A DNA stretch of 6,101 bases. Source: Pseudomonadota bacterium (lineage in GTDB: Bacteria; Pseudomonadota; Gammaproteobacteria; Steroidobacterales; Steroidobacteraceae). Numbering within the stretch: position 1 is the first letter of the stretch; the number at the start of each line of letters is the position of its first letter. A program made the translations under genes and the position numbers. The notes under the pieces are model-generated. The model saw only the letters and a list, made by a program, of their open reading frames with translations. It made no database searches and was not told the origin of the DNA. Where the stretch lies: assembly GCA_021781775.1 (NCBI GenBank), contig JAJXWE010000116.1, positions 1 to 6,101 on the forward strand. Direction: 5' to 3'. Shown here piece by piece: positions 1 through 5,600 of the stretch.

Positions 1-190
1 TCGCCTCGCGGCGCTGCTTGATCATCTTCTCGAGGACGCCGAGGATCTGGCCGTCATCGAGCATCACCCGCTCGTCGACCTCGCGCTGCTTGATGGCAGC
101 AAGCGCCATGCGGATAGTCGCGAGACGCTCCTTCTCGCCGGAGCGCATCGCGCTCTTCATGTCCTCGGTGATGCGTTCCTTGAGCGTCAT
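1..190 (-). CDS. yqeY: GatB/YqeY domain-containing protein (5' part; runs off the left edge)
   Basis: Translating the minus strand from the ATG at 190-188 gives MTLKERITEDMKSAMRSGEK, followed by an open frame of 63 complete codons up to the window edge. The lysine/arginine-rich helical start, the segment ATIRMALAAIKQREVDER and the later DDGQILGVLEKMIKQRRE are typical of the YqeY family, about 150 residues long and related to the tail domain of the GatB amidotransferase subunit. The family is thought to bind tRNA or assist tRNA-dependent amidation, but its cellular role is not settled. The gene starts 11 bp after the rpsU stop codon on the same strand. That rpsU-yqeY order, usually followed by dnaG and rpoD, is common in high-GC gammaproteobacteria. 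No clear Shine-Dalgarno sequence precedes the ATG, so translation may be coupled to rpsU. The C-terminal half is outside the window. Confidence 0.93.
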   Translation of the reverse strand, partial: MTLKERITEDMKSAMRSGEKERLATIRMALAAIKQREVDERVMLDDGQILGVLEKMIKQRREA

Positions 191-201
191 GCACAGCGGA
201 T

Positions 202-411
202 TCAGCGTGCGGGCCGCATGCCCTCACGGGAGACGCGCTTCATGTGCCGCTTGATGGCGGCCGCCTTCTTGCGTTTCCGCTCCTGGGTCGGCTTCTCGTA
301 GAATTCGCGCCGACGCAGCTCGGTGAGGATGCCGGCCTTTTCACAGGCACGCTTGAAGCGCCGCAAGGCGGCATCGAAATACTCGTTCTCGCGGATACGG
401 ACGCTCGGCAT
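202..411 (-). CDS. rpsU: 30S ribosomal protein bS21
   Basis: This encodes a 69-residue protein, MPSVRIRENEYFDAALRRFK and onward, nearly matching E. coli S21 (71 aa): RENE near residue 7, then ALRRFKRACEKAG, RRREFYEKPTQERKRKKAAA and a very basic tail. S21 binds the small subunit near the platform and the 3' end of 16S rRNA and helps select mRNA at initiation. The ATG at 411-409 is preceded by AGAGG (417-421) at a 5-nt spacing. An upstream in-frame extension to 546 has no S21 similarity and runs through the promoter, so it is rejected. The tail ends MRPAR, slightly shorter than the E. coli ending RRTRLY. The gene is divergent from tsaD and leads a minus-strand operon with the yqeY-type gene. 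A sigma70-like promoter (513-541) and a hairpin leader lie upstream. Confidence 0.97.
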   Translation of the reverse strand: MPSVRIRENEYFDAALRRFKRACEKAGILTELRRREFYEKPTQERKRKKAAAIKRHMKRVSREGMRPAR

Positions 412-431
412 CGAAACCTCTGACGAAAGTA

Positions 432-462
432 GGGGCGGCGTTCCCGGACGCGCCGTCGCCCC
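432..462 (-). promoter_or_regulatory. GC-rich hairpin in the rpsU leader
   Basis: On the plus strand, GGGGCG (432-437) pairs with CGCCCC (457-462), and GCGT (438-441) pairs with ACGC (448-451) around a 6-nt loop. The five bases at 452-456 bulge on one side. An overlapping palindrome CCCCCGGGGG (459-468) could compete for the same C-run. In the rpsU transcript the stem ends about 10 nt before the Shine-Dalgarno sequence. No T-run follows on either strand, so it does not look like an intrinsic terminator. It may affect rpsU translation or mRNA stability, but such stems are also easy to form by chance in DNA this rich in G and C. Confidence 0.35.
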
Positions 463-512
463 CGGGGGCACGTCGCGGCGGACTCGAGGAGCCCGGTTCA
501 AATGGGCCGGCA

Positions 513-541
513 ATTCTAGTAGAGGCTTGAGGTAAAGGCAA
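513..541 (-). promoter_or_regulatory. Putative sigma70 promoter of rpsU
   Basis: Read on the minus strand, the -35 box is TTGCCT (541-536; 4 of 6 consensus bases) and the -10 box is TAGAAT (518-513; 5 of 6), separated by exactly 17 bp. Transcription would start near 506 and give an rpsU leader of roughly 95 nt. The -35 box lies between the Shine-Dalgarno sequence and start codon of divergent tsaD, so the two transcription units overlap physically here. The call rests on motif match, spacing and position only. I see no comparably good plus-strand promoter for tsaD in the same gap. Confidence 0.55.
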
Positions 542-544
542 AAC

Positions 545-1600
545 ATGCGTGTGCTGGCGATCGAGTCCTCCTGCGACGAGAGTGCCGCGGCGGTCCTGGA
601 CGGGACCCGCGGCCTCCTGGCGCACGAGCTGTACAGCCAGGTCGCGCTGCACCGGGTCTACGGCGGGGTGGTGCCGGAACTGGCCTCCCGGGACCACGTC
701 CGCAAGCTCCTGCCCCTGGTTCGCCGGGCGCTTGCAGCGGCCGGCAGCGGCCCCGGGGACCTCTCGGGGGTGGCGTATACGGCCGGACCGGGGCTGATCG
801 GAGCGACCCTCACCGGGGCGGCGCTGGCGCGCAGTCTGGCCTATGCCTGGGGGCTCCCGGCGGTCGGCGTTCACCACTTGGAGGGCCATTTGCTCGCTCC
901 GTTGCTCGAACCCGACCCCCCGCCGTTCCCGCACGTGGCCCTGCTGGTCTCGGGCGGCCATACGCAGCTGATCGAGGTGCACGGCATCGGGCAGTACCGC
1001 ATCCTGGGGGATACCCGCGACGATGCGGCCGGAGAGGCCTTCGACAAGACCGCGAAGCTCCTCGGCCTGCCCTACCCCGGTGGACCGGAGCTTGCTCGCA
1101 TTGCGGCGGACGGGACCGAGGGGGTGTTCCACTTTCCGCGCCCCATGCTCGATCGCCCAGGGCTCGAGTTCAGTTTTTCCGGCCTGAAGACCGCCGTGCT
1201 GCATGCTCTGCGCGGACGTGAGCTCGACGAGCGCCTGCGAGCGGACGTCGCCTGCGCGGTGCAGGCGGCGATCGTCGAGACGCTCACCGTCAAGGCCGCG
1301 CGCGCCCTGGAGCAGACGGGATTCAACGCGCTGGTGGTTTCCGGGGGCGTCAGCGCCAATCTGACGCTGCGAGCGCAGATCGCGAGCGCCGCCGCCCGGC
1401 ACGGCGCGCGCGTGTACTATCCGCGCATCGAATTCTGCACCGACAACGCTGCGATGATCGCGATGGCCGGGCTGCACCGGCTGCGGGCCGGGGAGCGGCA
1501 GGGACTCGGCATCGCGGCGCGCGCGCAATGGCCGGTTGAGTCGCTCGCGCCGCTCGGCGCGGCCGGTGCGCGGCACGTGAACGGATGGGATGGGGACTGA
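545..1600 (+). CDS. tsaD: tRNA N6-adenosine threonylcarbamoyltransferase TsaD
   Basis: TsaD, with TsaB and TsaE, transfers the threonylcarbamoyl group from TsaC-made threonylcarbamoyl-AMP to A37 of ANN-decoding tRNAs (t6A). The 351-residue product shows the ASKHA/Kae1 fold signatures in order: ESSCDES (7-13), AYTAGPGLIG (77-86), the metal site HHLEGH (H111 and H115), VSGGHT (135-140), SGGVSAN (266-272) and FCTDNAAMIA, whose D300 completes the metal site. These positions match the E. coli numbering. The protein is about 14 residues longer than E. coli TsaD (337 aa) because of a low-complexity tail after residue 335. The ATG at 545 is preceded by AAAGG (534-538) and GAGGT (529-533). It is divergent from rpsU, as in E. 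coli, and is followed after 6 bp by folB, so the two are probably cotranscribed. The old annotation as a glycoprotease (Gcp) is obsolete. Confidence 0.98.
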   Translation: MRVLAIESSCDESAAAVLDGTRGLLAHELYSQVALHRVYGGVVPELASRDHVRKLLPLVRRALAAAGSGPGDLSGVAYTAGPGLIGATLTGAALARSLAYAWGLPAVGVHHLEGHLLAPLLEPDPPPFPHVALLVSGGHTQLIEVHGIGQYRILGDTRDDAAGEAFDKTAKLLGLPYPGGPELARIAADGTEGVFHFPRPMLDRPGLEFSFSGLKTAVLHALRGRELDERLRADVACAVQAAIVETLTVKAARALEQTGFNALVVSGGVSANLTLRAQIASAAARHGARVYYPRIEFCTDNAAMIAMAGLHRLRAGERQGLGIAARAQWPVESLAPLGAAGARHVNGWDGD

Positions 1601-1606
1601 GCAAGC

Positions 1607-1999
1607 ATGAGCCACACGGGGCTTTCGGGCGATCGCATCTTTCTGCGCGGACTCACCGCCGAGTGCATCATCGGTTTCATCGACTGGGAGCGGCGCGTCA
1701 AGCAGACCGTCGTGGTGGACCTGGAGCTGCCCGTCGACTGCGCGCGGGCGGCAAGCACCGACGAGGTGACCGAGACGGTCGACTACAAGCGCGTCGCCAA
1801 GCGTGTGCTCGCCTACATCGAGGCCTCCGAATTCAAACTCGTCGAGACCCTCGCGCAACGCCTCGCGGAGCTGCTGCTCGCGGAGTTCGCGCTGGATTGG
1901 GTGCGGTTGTCGCTGAGCAAGCCCGGGGCCATCCGCAGCTCGCGCGACGTCGGAGTGACGATCGAACGCCGCCGCGCCGATTCCGCCGCACCGCGCTGA
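1607..1999 (+). CDS. folB: Dihydroneopterin aldolase FolB
   Basis: FolB cleaves 7,8-dihydroneopterin to 6-hydroxymethyl-7,8-dihydropterin and glycolaldehyde in folate synthesis; many homologues also epimerise dihydroneopterin to dihydromonapterin. The 130-residue product follows the family closely: DRIFLRGL (9-16), IIGFIDWERR (21-30), VVDLEL (36-41), FKLVE (76-80) and LSKPGAIRSSRDVGVTIER (103-121). By alignment to E. coli FolB from memory, the active-site residues E21, E73 and K98 correspond to E28, E80 and K105, all present. About seven extra residues precede the conserved start. The ATG is 6 bp after the tsaD stop, with GGGGA at 1592-1596 as a weak ribosome-binding site, so coupling to tsaD is likely. 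folK follows after 9 bp and encodes the next pathway enzyme. No plsY gene intervenes, although plsY is a usual folB neighbour in enterobacteria. Confidence 0.96.
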   Translation: MSHTGLSGDRIFLRGLTAECIIGFIDWERRVKQTVVVDLELPVDCARAASTDEVTETVDYKRVAKRVLAYIEASEFKLVETLAQRLAELLLAEFALDWVRLSLSKPGAIRSSRDVGVTIERRRADSAAPR

Positions 2000-2008
2000 G
2001 GCGAGCCG

Positions 2009-2506
2009 ATGCCCGAGGTGTACATTGCCGCCGGCAGCAACGTCGAGCCCGAGAAGCACCTGGCGCTCGCGGCGCGCGAGCTGTCCCGGGCCTTCCCCGG
2101 CACGCGCTTCTCACCCTGGTATCGCAATCGCGCGGTCGGATTCGAGGGCGAGGATTTCATCAATTTCGTGGCGGGATTCACTACTGATGTGCTGCTCGAG
2201 CAGGTGATCGAACGCCTGCAGGCCATCGAGGGGCTGTGCGGGCGCGCGCGCGCCGCGCCGCGCTGGGCCCCGCGCAGCATGGACCTGGACATGCTCCTCT
2301 ACGGGCAGAGCGTGCTGCAGACCGCAACGCTGCGCCTGCCACGGCCGGACCTGCTCAAGCGCGCTTACATGCTCGGGCCGCTCGCCGATCTCGACCCTGG
2401 CCTGCGCCATCCCACCGAAGGGGTGACGATCGGGGAGCTGTGGCGGCGATTCGATCAGGCCGCCCATCCGCTCACCAGGGTGGCGCCGCCCCCGCCGGCC
2501 CCGTGA
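2009..2506 (+). CDS. folK: 6-hydroxymethyl-7,8-dihydropterin pyrophosphokinase FolK
   Basis: FolK transfers pyrophosphate from ATP to 6-hydroxymethyl-7,8-dihydropterin, the product of FolB, making the substrate for FolP. The 165-residue product starts MPEVYIAAGSN, with the family GSN at residues 9-11. It carries the HPPK signature RWAPRSMDLDML at 85-96, where D92 and D94 are the two magnesium ligands (D95 and D97 in E. coli, 159 aa). LPRPDLLKRAYMLGPLADLDP (110-130) is the usual C-terminal substrate region. The start is supported by TGAGG (1997-2001), which overlaps the folB stop codon and lies 7 nt before the ATG. The segment WYRNRAVGFEGEDFINFV (37-54) differs from E. coli, resembling the folB-linked FolK type as I remember it. 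The protein ends in a proline-rich tail, and its stop is only 5 bp from the stop of the convergent reductase gene. Confidence 0.96.
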   Translation: MPEVYIAAGSNVEPEKHLALAARELSRAFPGTRFSPWYRNRAVGFEGEDFINFVAGFTTDVLLEQVIERLQAIEGLCGRARAAPRWAPRSMDLDMLLYGQSVLQTATLRLPRPDLLKRAYMLGPLADLDPGLRHPTEGVTIGELWRRFDQAAHPLTRVAPPPPAP

Positions 2507-2511
2507 ACGTC

Positions 2512-3285
2512 CTACCAGCCGATGCTGCGCCCGCCGTCGACCGCGAGGATTTGCCCGGTCACGAATGGCGCGTCACAGGCGAAAAACAATGCGGCGCGAG
2601 CGATGTCCTCGGGCCGCCCGCCGCGCTTCAGCGCGGTCCGGTCGATGATGCGCTGGCGCAGTGCCTCGTCGACGCCGCTCTCGGGCCAGAGCACTGGACC
2701 GGGCGCGATGGCGTTGACGCGCACCCGTGGCCCGAGTTCGCGCGCCAGCGACTTGGTGAGCATGATCAGCCCGGCCTTGGCCGCGCTGTAGACGGGGTGG
2801 CGGCGCAGCGGCCGCATGCCGTGGATGTCCACGAGATTGAGGATCAGCCCGCCGCTCTCGCGCAGCGCCTCGCTGGTGGCCTGCGCCAGGAACAGCGGCG
2901 CCTTGAGGTTGGTGCCGATCAGATCAAGCCAGGCCCGCTCGTCGATCTGCCCGATCGGTGTCGGATAGAACGTGGAGGCATTGTTCACCAGGATGTCGAG
3001 TCGACCGAAGGCTGCCACCGCCGAGGCCGCCAGCTGCTCGAGCGCCTGCGTCTGCAGCAGGTCGCCGGCCGCCAGCACCACCGAGCCGGGGCGTCGGCCG
3101 TTGAGTTCCTGCGCCAGCAGCTCGGCCGCCTCGGCCGAGCTGCGGTAATGCAGCACGATGCGGGCGCCGGCGGCATGCAGCGCGCGCGAGACGACCGCGC
3201 CCAGGCGGCGGGCGCCGCCGGTCACGAGGGCGGCCTTGCCGCTCAGCGGGGCGGACACGGGGGCATCGTCGCTCGGTGGTGTCAT
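2512..3285 (-). CDS. Pteridine reductase-like SDR oxidoreductase (PTR1/FolM-like)
   Basis: This 257-residue classical short-chain dehydrogenase has the Rossmann motif TGGARRLG (22-29), LHYRSS (45-50), NNAS (101-104), YSAAK (Y166, K170) and an ending DGGRSIGW. Two details point to pterin substrates. TGGARRLG fits the TGX3RXG pattern shared by PTR1 and FolM. The position 13 residues before the catalytic tyrosine, serine in most SDRs, is Asp (D153 in NLVDIHG), as in Leishmania PTR1 (D181-Y194-K198). LHYRSS also resembles the PTR1 NADPH-binding HYHRS. A likely reaction is NADPH-dependent reduction of dihydro- or quinonoid pterins, or of dihydromonapterin. Being next to folB and folK fits, though it is on the opposite strand, convergent with folK. 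I see no Shine-Dalgarno sequence before the ATG at 3285; an in-frame GTG at 3258 has none either. A generic SDR with another substrate cannot be excluded. Confidence 0.9.
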   Translation of the reverse strand: MTPPSDDAPVSAPLSGKAALVTGGARRLGAVVSRALHAAGARIVLHYRSSAEAAELLAQELNGRRPGSVVLAAGDLLQTQALEQLAASAVAAFGRLDILVNNASTFYPTPIGQIDERAWLDLIGTNLKAPLFLAQATSEALRESGGLILNLVDIHGMRPLRRHPVYSAAKAGLIMLTKSLARELGPRVRVNAIAPGPVLWPESGVDEALRQRIIDRTALKRGGRPEDIARAALFFACDAPFVTGQILAVDGGRSIGW

Positions 3286-3313
3286 GGCGGTGCGCTAGGT
3301 CGATGATGGGCTC

Positions 3314-3318
3314 AGGGG
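3314..3318 (+). promoter_or_regulatory. Ribosome-binding site fixing the methyltransferase start
   Basis: AGGGG lies 5 nt before the ATG at 3324. Three other in-frame ATGs occur upstream. The one at 3276 would overlap the divergent reductase gene, and those at 3303 and 3306 have only AGGT (3297-3300) nearby at 2-5 nt. The better match and spacing favour 3324, which also puts the start just ahead of the conserved N-terminal region. Confidence 0.5.
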
Positions 3319-3323
3319 ACATT

Positions 3324-4478
3324 ATGACGCCGCTGCTGTCCGCGGAAGAAGCGGCGCATTCGCGCGCGCTGATGGAACGGATCGCCGCCGAGGTGCATGC
3401 CGCGGGCGGCTGGCTGTCATTCGAGCGGTTCATGGCGCTCGCGCTGTACGCGCCGGGGCTGGGCTACTACAGCGCCGGCAGCGTCAAGCTGGGCGCGGGT
3501 GGGGATTTCGTTACCGCACCGGAGGTGTCCGGCCTGTTCAGCCGGTGCATCGCCGCGCAATGCGCCGAGCTCCTCGCGCCGGGCGGCGAGATCCTAGAAC
3601 TCGGCGCGGGCACGGGTCGCATGGCCGAGGTGGTGTTGAGAGAGCTCGCTGCGCGCGGGCAGCTGCCCGCGCGCTACGCCATCCTCGAAGTGAGCGCCGA
3701 TCTGGCCGATCGGCAGCGCCGGCGGATCGCGACGCTGCCGGCGGCGCTGGCCGAGCGCGTCGTATGGCTCGAGCGATTGCCCGAGCACCCGTTCGACGGA
3801 GTGATCCTCGCCAACGAGGTGCTGGACGCGCTGCCCTGCCGCCGCTTCGCGATCGAGCGCGCCGAGATCCTCGAGCTCGGCGTGGCGATCGAGGACGCTC
3901 GCCTGATCGAGCAGTCCGCGCCTGCCGATGCGGCGCTGACGGCGGAGTGGACGCGTCTCAGCGCACAGCTGCCCGCGCCGCTTGCCGACGGCTACCTGTC
4001 CGAGATTTGTCTGCGCGTGGCCCCGTGGCTCGCCGGCATCGCGGAGTGTCTCGCCCGCGGCGCGGTGCTGCTGTTCGACTATGGACTGCCGCGCGCGCAT
4101 TACTACCATCCTCAGCGCCTCACCGGCACTTTGCGCTGTCATTTCAAACATCGCGTGCACGATGATCCATACGTGAATATCGGCGTGCAGGACATCACCG
4201 CATGGGTCGATTTCACCCGCGTGGCCGAGGCCGCCGAGGCCTGCGCGCTGGAGGTGGCGGGCTTCGCCACCCAGGCAGCCTTCCTGCTCGGCACGGGGAT
4301 CGAGCGCCTCATCGGCGAGACGGACGATCTGGTGGAGCATGCGCGTCGCGCCGGCGAGGCGCGCCGGCTGCTGCTGCCCGGGGAGATGGGCGAGGCGTTC
4401 AAAGTGATGGCGCTCACCCGCGGATTCGATCGGCCGCTCGGCGGGTTCGCGCTGCAGGATTTGCGCAGCTCGCTGTAG
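3324..4478 (+). CDS. Class I SAM-dependent methyltransferase, MidA/NDUFAF7 family (DUF185)
   Basis: The 384-residue product matches the COG1565 family. It has an N-terminal region with FMALALYAPGLGYYSAG (36-52), GGDFVTAPEVSGLFS (59-73), the SAM-binding glycine loop ELGAGTGRMA (92-101), the acidic motif LEVS (121-124) and ILANEVLDALP (161-171). A C-terminal block follows: LLFDYGLPRAHYYHPQR (249-265), TLRCHFKHRVHDDPYVNIG (269-287) and QDITAWVDF (289-297). The human member NDUFAF7 methylates an arginine of complex I subunit NDUFS2. The bacterial substrate is not established; NuoD/NuoCD is an inference. The start at 3324 is chosen for its ribosome-binding site; starting at 3303 would add seven residues. 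The reductase gene starts 38 bp away in the opposite direction, so the promoters of the two must overlap. The stop is 12 bp from that of the convergent peptidase gene. Confidence 0.93.
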   Translation: MTPLLSAEEAAHSRALMERIAAEVHAAGGWLSFERFMALALYAPGLGYYSAGSVKLGAGGDFVTAPEVSGLFSRCIAAQCAELLAPGGEILELGAGTGRMAEVVLRELAARGQLPARYAILEVSADLADRQRRRIATLPAALAERVVWLERLPEHPFDGVILANEVLDALPCRRFAIERAEILELGVAIEDARLIEQSAPADAALTAEWTRLSAQLPAPLADGYLSEICLRVAPWLAGIAECLARGAVLLFDYGLPRAHYYHPQRLTGTLRCHFKHRVHDDPYVNIGVQDITAWVDFTRVAEAAEACALEVAGFATQAAFLLGTGIERLIGETDDLVEHARRAGEARRLLLPGEMGEAFKVMALTRGFDRPLGGFALQDLRSSL

Positions 4479-4490
4479 CGCGGCCAGGTG

Positions 4491-5594
4491 TCAGGATCGG
4501 CACAGCTGCCGGTCGCGCTCGGACTTCGGTTCGTGCGCCAGGCGGCGCGCGGCCGCGTAAAAGCGCGGCAGGCTGTCGTGTTCACGCTTCAGCAGCCGCT
4601 CGAATCCCGGCAGGCAGTCGTAGTAAGTTCCCACCGAGACCAAGCTTGCATTGTTCAGTCCCTGGCGGATCCACCGGTCATACATCGGTGCGCGCACCTG
4701 CAGACGCTGCTCGAGCGTCTCGATACCGTGCGCCAGCTGCGCGAACGCCAAAGCTTTGCGCCGCAGCATGCGCGCATGCGGGATGTCAGAGGCGTACAGC
4801 CGGGCAAGCCGCCGGCGCGTGTCGCGCAGCAGCGCGGCGAACGCGCGGTCTGCGCCGTCCAGCCGCTCGAATTCGGCGATCCGCTGCGGCTGGTGGCGAT
4901 AGCGCAGCCATCGCTTCAGGCCCGCGTTCTCGACTGTCATCGCGAAGGCCTCATCGAAGCGCGAGTCGTTGCGAACGTACAGCAGCTGGTGCGCAAGCTC
5001 GTGAAAGATCATGCCGGCGAGTTCATCGCTGCCGTAGCGCAGCATGGTGCTCATGACCGGATCGGGCAGTCGCCCGAGCGTCGAGTAGGCCGGAACGCCC
5101 TCGACCAGAACGTCGTAGCCCCGTCGCCTGAGGCGCGCCGCGAATGATTGTGCGCTGCGTTCATGGAAGTAGCCGCGATAAGCCACGCAGCCGGCGATCG
5201 GAAAACACCACTGTTTCGGTTTGACGGAGAACTCGGGAGCGGCCACGACGTTCCACACGACGTAGCGGCGCGGGATGCTGACGTAGGTTCGGTAGCTGGC
5301 GTTGTTCGGCAGATCCAGCCGTTGCGAGGCAAAGCGGCGTGCGGAGCGGACTTCGCCCAGCTCCCGGATCAGCGACTCGGATGTGCCGGGATCGTCGATC
5401 ACATCGACGATGGAGCGGCGCGCGTGCAGGACCCGCCATTCGCCCGCCGCGGCCTGCATGAAGTATAGAGTGCTGGCGCAGCCGCCGAGCGCCGCCAGCG
5501 CCAGGGCTGCGCTCGCCCAGCGCGCTGCGCGAGCCAGGGTAGGCAGGCGCACGTGCCTGCCGCGCACAGAACGGCCGCTCGAGTCGGTTACCAT
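4491..5594 (-). CDS. Predicted lipoprotein aminopeptidase (COG4324 / PF10023 family)
   Basis: The 367-residue product (counted from the ATG at 5594) begins with an arginine-containing, then hydrophobic, signal peptide ending in the lipobox LGGC, so C39 should be lipidated and the protein membrane-anchored, facing the periplasm. The zinc motif HELAH (H198, E199, H202) is followed by FDEAFAMTVEN (213-223), whose E215 or E222 could be the third ligand. YFHERSAQSFA, PDPVMSTMLRYG and the tyrosine/arginine-rich helices after residue 225 are typical of the family, which is annotated as aminopeptidase largely by similarity. Four further cysteines (C130, C136, C327, C365) could form disulfides. The start is uncertain: a TTG at 5606 with weak GGTAG upstream would add four residues and overlap cca by 6 bp, while GTG codons at 5567 and 5552 are also possible. 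It converges on the methyltransferase gene and is nearly head to head with cca. Confidence 0.88.
   Translation of the reverse strand: MVTDSSGRSVRGRHVRLPTLARAARWASAALALAALGGCASTLYFMQAAAGEWRVLHARRSIVDVIDDPGTSESLIRELGEVRSARRFASQRLDLPNNASYRTYVSIPRRYVVWNVVAAPEFSVKPKQWCFPIAGCVAYRGYFHERSAQSFAARLRRRGYDVLVEGVPAYSTLGRLPDPVMSTMLRYGSDELAGMIFHELAHQLLYVRNDSRFDEAFAMTVENAGLKRWLRYRHQPQRIAEFERLDGADRAFAALLRDTRRRLARLYASDIPHARMLRRKALAFAQLAHGIETLEQRLQVRAPMYDRWIRQGLNNASLVSVGTYYDCLPGFERLLKREHDSLPRFYAAARRLAHEPKSERDRQLCRS
5542..5561. repeat. Perfect 7-bp inverted repeat upstream of cca
   Basis: GGCAGGC (5542-5548) and GCCTGCC (5555-5561) are perfect inverse complements separated by 6 bp, which include most of an overlapping CACGTG palindrome (5550-5555). 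The dyad lies 39 bp before the cca start codon and inside the signal-peptide region of the divergent peptidase gene. It could be a protein-binding site for either gene or an mRNA hairpin in the peptidase transcript, but it also simply encodes RHVRLPT there, and chance dyads are frequent in GC-rich DNA. Confidence 0.25.
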
Positions 5595-5600
5595 GTGTGC

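Noticed and set aside
491..526. A plus-strand promoter for tsaD (TTCAAA at 497-502 with TAGAGG or TCTAGT downstream)
   Set aside because: The -10 matches are poor or the spacing is wrong, so the tsaD promoter is left uncalled.
412..546. A 45-codon N-terminal extension of rpsU
   Set aside because: S21 is about 70 residues long. The extension has no similarity to S21, runs back through the putative promoter, and the internal ATG at 411 has a good Shine-Dalgarno sequence.
341..2059. A 572-codon open frame on the minus strand, antisense to tsaD and folB and overlapping the start of rpsU
   Set aside because: It runs antisense through two clearly conserved genes. Its product is low-complexity, rich in arginine, alanine, glycine and glutamine, with no recognisable domain. 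Long antisense frames are expected in GC-rich codon usage.
2236..3306. A 356-codon open frame on the plus strand, overlapping folK and antisense to the reductase
   Set aside because: It has no recognisable motif, and its arginine/alanine-rich composition is that of a shadow frame; FolK and the SDR in the other frames are unambiguous.
4462..4492. Possible terminator at the convergent end of the methyltransferase and peptidase genes (CGCTGTAGCG and nearby GCGC repeats)
   Set aside because: The stem is only 3-4 bp and no T-run follows on either strand. Likewise no terminator fits in the 5 bp between folK and the reductase.
4202..5056. A 284-codon open frame on the plus strand, across the end of the methyltransferase and antisense to the peptidase
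   Set aside because: It overlaps two recognised genes, has a highly biased arginine/alanine composition and no domain.
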